A stretch of 64,000 bases of DNA, taken from contig NZ_JACHJL010000003.1 in NCBI RefSeq assembly GCF_014203645.1, positions 186,001-250,000 on the forward strand, in the 5' to 3' direction. The notes below the pieces were generated by a model, which was not told the origin of the DNA, did not search any database, and saw only the letters and a list, made by a program, of their open reading frames with translations. This stretch comes from Streptomyces zagrosensis (lineage in GTDB: Bacteria > Actinomycetota > Actinomycetes > Streptomycetales > Streptomycetaceae). The position numbers were made by a program, and so were the translations under genes. Positions within the stretch are counted from its first letter, which is position 1; each line of letters opens with the position of its first letter. This document shows, piece after piece, positions 58,615-64,000 of the stretch.

Positions 58615-60081
58615 ATGTCTCCCTCGGCCACCGCTGCGGCTGACGCCAAGCAGCCGCCCCCACCCGAGCCGAAGAACGCGATCGACCGCTTCTTCCAGAT
58701 CTCCCAGCGGGGCTCCACCGTCTCCCGCGAGCTGCGCGGCGGTCTGGCGACCTTCTTCGCGATGGCGTACATCATCGTGCTGAACCCGATCATCCTCGGC
58801 TCAAGTCACGACAAGTACGAGCACTACCTGGACAACGCGGAACTCGTCACCGCCACCGCGCTGATGGCGGGGCTCAGCACGCTGCTGATGGGCGTCATCG
58901 GGAACGTCCCGATCGCCATCGCGGCGGGCCTTGGCATCAATGCCGTCGTCTCGCTCCAGCTCGCACCGAAGATGAGCTGGCCCGACGCGATGGGCATGGT
59001 GGTGCTTGCGGGCCTGGTGCTCATGATCCTCGTCGCCTCCGGACTGCGGCAGCGCGTCATGGACGCCATCCCCGGCGGGCTGCGGCGCGCCATCGCCATC
59101 GGCATCGGCCTGTTCATCTCGCTGATCGGCCTGGTGGACTCCGGCTTCATCACGCGCAATCCGGACAAGGCGGATACCACCGTTCCGCTGGGCCTCGGCA
59201 TCGAGGGCAAGCTCCAGGGCTGGCCGGTGCTGATCTTCGTGCTCGGCCTCGCGCTGACCTTCATCCTCGTCGTACGCAAGACGCGGGGCGCGATCCTCAT
59301 CGGCATCACCGTGATGGCCTTTGTCGCGATCATCATCAACGCGATCGTGGACATTCCCGACAAGAGTTGGGGCCTGGGCGTGCCAACGGTGCCGGACAAG
59401 GTGGTGGACGCCCCTGACTTCGGGTTGATCGGCGAGATCAGCCTCTTCGGCGGCTTCCACGAGGTAGGCATCCTCACCGGCTGTCTGTTCGTCTTCACCG
59501 TTTTGCTGTCTGGCTTCTTCGACGCGATGGGCACCATCATCGGCGTCGGCGAGGAGGCCGGGCTGACCGACGAGAAGGGTCAGCTGCCCGGCATGGGCCG
59601 CATCTTGATGGTGGACGGCATCGCCGTCGCGGGTGGCGGCTTCGGTTCGGCCTCGGCCAACACCTGTTTCGTGGAGTCCACGGCGGGCGTCGGCGAGGGC
59701 GCGCGGACGGGCCTGGCCAACATCGTGACCGGTGGCCTCTTCCTGCTCGCCCTGGTCTTCACGCCCCTGGCCAAGGTGATCCCCTCGCAGGCGGCGACGC
59801 CCGCGCTGCTCGTCGTCGGCTTCCTGATCATGGCGGCCAACGTCAAGGAGATCGACTGGAACGATGTCACCATCGCCGTCCCGGCCTTCCTGACGATGAT
59901 CGCGATGCCCTTCACGTACAGCATCACCAACGGCATCGGCATCGGCGTGCTGGCCTTCATCGTGCTGCGCGTCGCGACCCAGCGATTCCGCGAGATTCCC
60001 TGGCTGCTCAACGTCGTCGGCGTGTGCTTCCTGGTGTACTTCCTGCTCGATCCGATCGAGCAGGCGCTCGGTGTGAAGTAG
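58615..60081 (+). CDS. NCS2-family purine/xanthine permease
   Basis: This 488-residue transporter starts at ATG 58615. It has about 14 membrane segments; TFFAMAYIIVLNPIIL at the start and GDTxG-like region FDAMGTIIGVGEEAGL in the middle are typical of the AzgA-like branch of NCS2 proteins, with TCFVESTAGVGEGARTGLA and ANVKEIDWNDVTIAVPAFL following. It likely moves adenine, guanine or hypoxanthine with protons. It is monocistronic between its own upstream region and a terminator at 60172. Confidence 0.9.
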   Translation: MSPSATAAADAKQPPPPEPKNAIDRFFQISQRGSTVSRELRGGLATFFAMAYIIVLNPIILGSSHDKYEHYLDNAELVTATALMAGLSTLLMGVIGNVPIAIAAGLGINAVVSLQLAPKMSWPDAMGMVVLAGLVLMILVASGLRQRVMDAIPGGLRRAIAIGIGLFISLIGLVDSGFITRNPDKADTTVPLGLGIEGKLQGWPVLIFVLGLALTFILVVRKTRGAILIGITVMAFVAIIINAIVDIPDKSWGLGVPTVPDKVVDAPDFGLIGEISLFGGFHEVGILTGCLFVFTVLLSGFFDAMGTIIGVGEEAGLTDEKGQLPGMGRILMVDGIAVAGGGFGSASANTCFVESTAGVGEGARTGLANIVTGGLFLLALVFTPLAKVIPSQAATPALLVVGFLIMAANVKEIDWNDVTIAVPAFLTMIAMPFTYSITNGIGIGVLAFIVLRVATQRFREIPWLLNVVGVCFLVYFLLDPIEQALGVK

Positions 60082-60171
60082 CGCGCCGGTGGTCCACGCA
60101 TGCTGCGTACACCGCGCACGCCCGGCCCGTACGCCTGGGTAGGTCGCGCCCGCCCCACTCGTACGTCGCAC

Positions 60172-60207
60172 ACGCCGCGTACGTCGCACGCGCGACGTAC
60201 GCGGCGT
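60172..60207. terminator. Perfect 16-bp hairpin between convergent genes
   Basis: The arms 60172-60187 and 60192-60207 pair perfectly (ACGCCGCGTACGTCGC and its complement) around a four-base loop. It lies between the permease stop and the end of the ribbon-helix-helix gene, so it can serve both directions. Confidence 0.85.
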
Positions 60208-60210
60208 ACG

Positions 60211-60420
60211 TCAGTGAGGTCGGGCCCCCGACGGGGTACTCGGCTCGTCGTAAAAGGCGGCTGTCTCATCGACGGAGGCGTGGAAACGTTCGTCGAAGTC
60301 ATCGCGGATGAGTGTCCTGACGACGTAGTCCTGGACACTCATGCCGCGTTTTCCGGCATGCTGCCTGATCCGGTCCAGCAGTTCCCCGTCGATTCGCAGG
60401 CTGAGCACCTTTGATCCCAT
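60211..60420 (-). CDS. Ribbon-helix-helix (CopG-like) DNA-binding protein
   Basis: This 69-residue protein starts at ATG 60420. The strand KVLSLRIDGELLDRI and the helices QHAGKRGMSVQDYVVRTL form a classic ribbon-helix-helix. Such proteins are often antitoxins, but no partner toxin gene is adjacent, so it may be a stand-alone regulator. Confidence 0.8.
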   Translation of the reverse strand: MGSKVLSLRIDGELLDRIRQHAGKRGMSVQDYVVRTLIRDDFDERFHASVDETAAFYDEPSTPSGARPH

Positions 60421-60518
60421 GCGGACCAGCGTCGCGGTGGGACGGGTGGTGATCGTTCGGTTTTTGGCGCGAGACCACTCGTATGGGTGATTAAAACGGG
60501 AAACGCTTTTCGGGTTTC

Positions 60519-60545
60519 ATTAGGTAGCGTAATGAGTTAGGCTAA
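60519..60545. promoter_or_regulatory. Probable MarR autoregulatory operators
   Basis: ATTAggtagcgTAAT (60519-60533) and TTAGgCTAA (60537-60545) lie directly upstream of the MarR start, a common layout for self-repression. Confidence 0.55.
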
Positions 60546-60549
60546 GTAC

Positions 60550-61014
60550 ATGCCTGATCTGACCGGCGGCGACGCTGCCGCCGTGAACTCACTGCGATCC
60601 GCCGTGATGCGCCTTTCCCGACGCCTCAAGCACCATCCCCTCGTCGCCGAAGGCGGTCGCGGAGGACGGGTGGATGAGTCGCTCAGTCCCACCGAGATGT
60701 CGGTGCTCGGCACCCTGGCCCGCTGTGGCTCGGCGACGCCGGGCGAGCTGGCCCGCAAGGAGCATGTGCAGCCGCCGTCGATGACGCGCATCGTGGCGTT
60801 GCTCGAAGCCAAGGGCCTGGTCAGGCTGGAGCCGCACGCGGAGGACCGCCGCCAAAAAGTGGTCTCTCAAACGGAGCGAGCCGAGGCCATGCTCGACGAG
60901 AGCCGCCGCAAGCGCAATGCGTGGCTGGCCGAGTTGGCCGGACAACTCGATGAAGAGGAGTGGGCCGCGCTGCGCGCCGCCGCACCCGTACTGGAGAAGC
61001 TCGCCCATCTGTGA
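60550..61014 (+). CDS. MarR-family regulator
   Basis: This 154-residue protein has a typical MarR winged helix: LSPTEMSVLGTLARCG, ATPGELARKEHVQPPSMTRI and VRLEPHAEDRRQKVVSQTE with the DRR wing. The dimer helices flank these. It starts at ATG 60550 with operators just upstream, and is followed by an MFS exporter gene on the same strand, the usual MarR-pump pairing. Confidence 0.9.
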   Translation: MPDLTGGDAAAVNSLRSAVMRLSRRLKHHPLVAEGGRGGRVDESLSPTEMSVLGTLARCGSATPGELARKEHVQPPSMTRIVALLEAKGLVRLEPHAEDRRQKVVSQTERAEAMLDESRRKRNAWLAELAGQLDEEEWAALRAAAPVLEKLAHL

Positions 61015-61151
61015 CGTCCGCCCGCGACGTGCGGGCCCGTGTCCGCACGCCGCGCCTGGTTACTCGCACCGTAGAGCCGCGCCGATGGCGCGCGGACGAG
61101 AACTGGGCCGCCGCCCGCGGCGGCCTCGAACCGAAAGGAGGCGAAGCCGCT

Positions 61152-62711
61152 TTGAGTACGGGACCCGGAGCAAACTCCGCACCCGCACCAAAATCGCCCA
61201 CAACGAAACCCACACCGACGCGCGGCACCACCTTCAGCTCGCTGAAAAACCGTAACTACCGGCTCTTCGCCACCGGCGCCGTCGTCTCCAACACCGGCAC
61301 CTGGATGTCCCGCATCACGCAGGACTGGTTGGTGCTCCAGCTCACCGGCTCCGCCACCGCGGTCGGCATCACCACGGCACTCCAGTTCCTGCCGATGCTG
61401 CTGTTTGGTCTGTACGGCGGCGTCATCGCCGACCGCTACCCGAAGCGGCGCATCCTGCTCTTCACTCAGGCCGCGCTCGGGCTGTGCGGGCTCGGGCTCG
61501 CCACGCTGACCCTCAGCGGCCACGTCCAGGTCTGGCACGTCTACCTCATCGCGTTCCTGCTCGGCCTGGTCACCGTGGTGGACACCCCCGCCCGGCAGGC
61601 GTTCGTCATGGAGATGGTCGGCCCCAAGGACCTGCGCAATGCCGTCAGCCTGAACTCGGCCAACTTCCAGTCCGCCCGACTCGTCGGGCCTGCCGTGGCC
61701 GGTGTGCTGATCACCGCCGTGGGCAGCGGCTGGGCATTCCTGCTCAACGGCCTTTCCTTCGCGGCGCCGCTCATCGGCCTGCTGATGATGCGGACCAGCG
61801 AACTGCACCACATCGATCGACCACCGCGCGGCAAGGGGCAGTTGCGGGAGGGCCTGCGGTACGTCGCGGGGCGGCCCGAACTGATCTGGCCCATCGTCCT
61901 GGTCGGCTTCATCGGCACGTTCGGCTTCAACTTCCCCATCTGGCTCACCGCCTTCGTGGACGACGTCTTCCACGCCGGACCCGGTACGTACGGCCTGCTC
62001 AACAGCCTGATGGCCATCGGCTCGCTCGCTGGCGCCCTGCTCGCTGCCCGGCGCGTCACCTCGCGGATGCGCATGATGGTGGGCGCGGCGCTGCTGTTCG
62101 GCATCCTGGAGATCGTTGCGGCGCTCACCCCGTCGTTTTGGGCCTTCGCCGTGCTGATGGTGCCGATCGGCATCTTCGGCCTGACCTTCAACGTCACGGC
62201 GAACTCCAGCGTCCAACTCGCGACCGACCCCGCAATGCGGGGCCGCGTGATGAGCCTGTACATGATGGTCTTCGTCGGCGGCACCCCGATAGGCGGTCCG
62301 ATCGTCGGCTGGGTCACCGATACCTACGGCGCCAGGACCGGCTTTGTGGCCGGTGGCGTGGTCTCCGCCCTCGCGGCGGTGGTCGTGGGCCTGGTCCTCG
62401 CCCGCGTCGGCGGTCTGCGCCTACGGGTGGACCTACGACGCGGCCAACAGCATCTACGGTTCGAGCCCAAAAAAGCGGCGAACGGCGCGGGATGCCCTGC
62501 GGACGGCGCCGCTTCCACGGCGGTGGCCACGCGTGAGGAAACCGTCGCGGACGGCTCGGCCGACCAGGACGCCGGCGGCTCGGGCGGTCACAGCTCTGAG
62601 GACTCAGCCGGCCAGGGCGCTGCGGGTGCTGTCGGCACCGCCGACCCGAGTCCTGATGGCCCGACCAGGCGCCCGCTCGCCGATTCCGCGTCCGCTCGGC
62701 CTCGCCCGTGA
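61152..62711 (+). CDS. MFS exporter (EntS/MFS_3-like) next to MarR
   Basis: This 519-residue protein starts at TTG 61152, twelve bases after AAAGGAGG. After a 30-residue disordered start come 12 helices. TGTWMSRITQDWLVLQLTG and LFGLYGGVIADRYPKRRILL show the MFS motif A variant (GGxxADRxxRR) of the enterobactin-exporter-like group, with DTPARQAFVMEMV following. The last 80 residues are a disordered Gly/Ser/Asp tail. It is probably controlled by the MarR regulator. The stop overlaps the next start (GTGA). Confidence 0.88.
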   Translation: MSTGPGANSAPAPKSPTTKPTPTRGTTFSSLKNRNYRLFATGAVVSNTGTWMSRITQDWLVLQLTGSATAVGITTALQFLPMLLFGLYGGVIADRYPKRRILLFTQAALGLCGLGLATLTLSGHVQVWHVYLIAFLLGLVTVVDTPARQAFVMEMVGPKDLRNAVSLNSANFQSARLVGPAVAGVLITAVGSGWAFLLNGLSFAAPLIGLLMMRTSELHHIDRPPRGKGQLREGLRYVAGRPELIWPIVLVGFIGTFGFNFPIWLTAFVDDVFHAGPGTYGLLNSLMAIGSLAGALLAARRVTSRMRMMVGAALLFGILEIVAALTPSFWAFAVLMVPIGIFGLTFNVTANSSVQLATDPAMRGRVMSLYMMVFVGGTPIGGPIVGWVTDTYGARTGFVAGGVVSALAAVVVGLVLARVGGLRLRVDLRRGQQHLRFEPKKAANGAGCPADGAASTAVATREETVADGSADQDAGGSGGHSSEDSAGQGAAGAVGTADPSPDGPTRRPLADSASARPRP

Positions 62712-63289
62712 GCGAAGCTGACCGGATGAGACTCTTCGCAGCCGTACTGCCCCCGCCAGCGGCCACCGTGGAACTCGCCGCCGCCGTCGCCCCGTTGCAC
62801 GCTCTGCCCGGTGCGGACCAGCTGACGTGGACCGGACGTGCGGGCTGGCACTTCACGCTCGCCTTCTACGGCGAGGTGGAGCCGGAGACGCTGCCCGAGC
62901 TGTACACGCGGCTCGGGCGCGCCGCGCACCGTAACGGCGCGTTCCAGCTGCGCCTCAAGGGCGGCGGCACCTTCAGCAACCGGGTGCTGTGGGCAGGCGC
63001 GTCCGGCGGCCTGCCCCCGATGCGCCGGCTGGCCGAATCGGCCGCGGCGGCGGGCCGCCGCGCAGGCGTCAGCATGGAGCAGCACCGCGTGTATACCCCG
63101 CACCTGACCATCGCCCGCAACCGCACCGACATCGACCTGGCACCGTACGCCGCGGCTTTGGCCACCTTCGAGGGCCAAGCATGGCGCGCCGGGGAGCTCA
63201 GCCTGGTCCGCAGCAACCCCCCGCAACCGGGCGTGCCCGGCGCCCGCCCCCGCTACGACACGCTCACGTCCTGGCCACTGGGGGAGTGA
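62708..63289 (+). CDS. thpR: RNA 2',3'-cyclic phosphodiesterase ThpR
   Basis: This 193-residue protein belongs to the 2H phosphoesterases that open 2',3'-cyclic phosphates on RNA. Both signature motifs are present: HFTL at residues 48-51 and HLTI starting at H132. The N-terminus MRLFAAVLPP is the family start; GTG 62708 overlaps the MFS stop, and ATG 62726 is the alternative start. Length is usual (175-195). Coupling to the MFS gene is by overlap only. Confidence 0.9.
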   Translation: MSEADRMRLFAAVLPPPAATVELAAAVAPLHALPGADQLTWTGRAGWHFTLAFYGEVEPETLPELYTRLGRAAHRNGAFQLRLKGGGTFSNRVLWAGASGGLPPMRRLAESAAAAGRRAGVSMEQHRVYTPHLTIARNRTDIDLAPYAAALATFEGQAWRAGELSLVRSNPPQPGVPGARPRYDTLTSWPLGE

Positions 63290-63432
63290 CCGGGGGCGGC
63301 GAGGCGCCCGGCCCTGAGCATGAGCCGGGCCGGCCCATGAGGCCCGAGCTCGGACGGGCCCCATGGCCCCCCGAGCCGGGGGCACGGCGGCCCGGCTGCG
63401 CCCGCGCGGGGCGCTGCGGCTAACCTCGGGGC

Positions 63433-63519
63433 GTGGACCCGAAGACTCGAAGCCTGATCGTGAGCGGTGCGTTCATCGTGATCCTCATCGTGGTGGCGGT
63501 GGCCGCGCTGCTGGACTGA
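63433..63519 (+). CDS. 28-residue single-helix membrane protein
   Basis: GTG 63433 opens a short frame: a basic start (MDPKTRSLIVSG) followed by one transmembrane helix (AFIVILIVVAVAALLD) and a TGA stop. Very similar tiny proteins are conserved in Streptomyces. The reading frame is too short to be seen by usual length cut-offs. Function unknown; it may be a membrane-anchored regulator. Confidence 0.65.
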   Translation: MDPKTRSLIVSGAFIVILIVVAVAALLD

Positions 63520-63556
63520 TCTTCGCCATCCTGCCTGCGCAGCCCCCGCCCCACTC

Positions 63557-63582
63557 GCCCCGACCGGCCGGCCGGTCGGGGC
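63557..63582. terminator. Perfect palindromic terminator
   Basis: A 26-bp perfect palindrome (GCCCCGACCGGCC and its complement) with no loop bases, between the tiny membrane gene and the converging gene. Confidence 0.8.
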
Positions 63583-63592
63583 TCGCCTGGTG

Positions 63593-64000
63593 CTACTTCC
63601 AGTGGATCTTGACTGGGCCTTCGGGAAGCTTGTCGGCGCCGGAGCAGTGGAGCGGGCCACGGGCCAGCTCACGGGCGGCGGTCGCGACGAAGGCGGCCAG
63701 CTTGTCGTCATGTTCGGTGGGCTGGGCGTCTTGGTCGCTGATGCTCAGCTCTGACCGCCTGGTCAGGGAGGATCCTGCCACGATGAGCATGCGGTCGCTT
63801 GGTTTGATTTTGACACATGGGACGTACAGCAGAATGGCGTGGCTGGACGACATGTATCCGTAGGCGTCGCCTAAAGAGACGGGAACGCCGCTCTTTTGCA
63901 TCACGTCGCGTGGATAAATATATCCGGGGATGTAGAGATATGACAGATTTACGTCCTCGCCTCCGGCGGTGAGTTCGCAGTATCCGCGTTTGTGAATTAC
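63593..64000 (-). CDS. Unknown protein, 5' end outside the window
   Basis: The minus frame is open from the right edge to the TAG stop at 63593, giving at least 135 residues. The residues beyond the first internal GTG (63904) continue in frame to base 64000 (for example GYCELTAGGEDVNLSYLYI), so the true start is off the window. The visible part includes SSSHAILLYVPCVKI and TEHDDKLAAFVATAARELA. There is no recognised family; an exported or surface protein is possible. Confidence 0.7.
   Translation of the reverse strand, partial: VIHKRGYCELTAGGEDVNLSYLYIPGYIYPRDVMQKSGVPVSLGDAYGYMSSSHAILLYVPCVKIKPSDRMLIVAGSSLTRRSELSISDQDAQPTEHDDKLAAFVATAARELARGPLHCSGADKLPEGPVKIHWK

Overview
The window is high-GC actinobacterial DNA, almost certainly from Streptomyces or a close relative. 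The evidence is GC-rich coding with GTG and TTG starts, a split futalosine-pathway menaquinone locus, a DUF397/XRE-DUF5753 pair, DUF2530, DUF2771 and DUF3027 proteins, and a type I-E style CRISPR repeat.

Region 1 (1-24.7 kb) is most of a siphovirus-type prophage, read entirely on the + strand. It enters the window inside the large terminase. It then runs portal (split by a frameshift), MuF-like protein, scaffold, HK97-type capsid, connectors, tail tube, frameshifted tail chaperone, tape measure, distal tail and tail-associated proteins, holin-like protein, CHAP endolysin and a second small membrane protein. The replication module follows: dNMP kinase, PD-(D/E)XK exonuclease, a phiC31 Gp3-like recombination directionality factor, Hjc-like nuclease, TOPRIM/D5 primase-helicase, family A DNA polymerase and a phage sigma-like factor. 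Many internal intrinsic terminators divide this block. Three of them are followed by the same short conserved leader just upstream of a gene. No integrase is in view; the directionality factor implies a serine integrase outside the window.

Region 2 (24.7-34.9 kb) is accessory DNA. It holds small unknown genes, a DUF397/XRE-DUF5753 regulator pair, and a + strand run ending in a radical SAM enzyme and a protein-isoaspartate-methyltransferase-like enzyme. This run looks like an undescribed peptide- or protein-modification cassette. Next come a short GntR repressor with small genes resembling remnants of an integrative element, a pair of unknown genes, an XRE/TPR-like regulator, and an orphan five-repeat CRISPR array with no cas genes nearby.

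Region 3 (35-64 kb) is ordinary Streptomyces chromosome: HAAS-type membrane protein, HAD hydrolase, cold-shock protein, TetR regulator, secreted ceramidase-like enzyme, a one-ORF fusion of MqnB and MqnD (menaquinone futalosine pathway), DUF2771 lipoprotein, MFS protein with a very large central loop, DUF3027 protein, a sacsin/Hsp90-like ATPase, DUF574 methyltransferase, secreted Ig-like protein, CtpE-like P-type ATPase, DUF2530 protein, NCS2 purine permease, ribbon-helix-helix protein, a MarR-MFS pair, ThpR and a truncated gene at the right edge. Several of these proteins carry minisatellite-like expansions in linkers.
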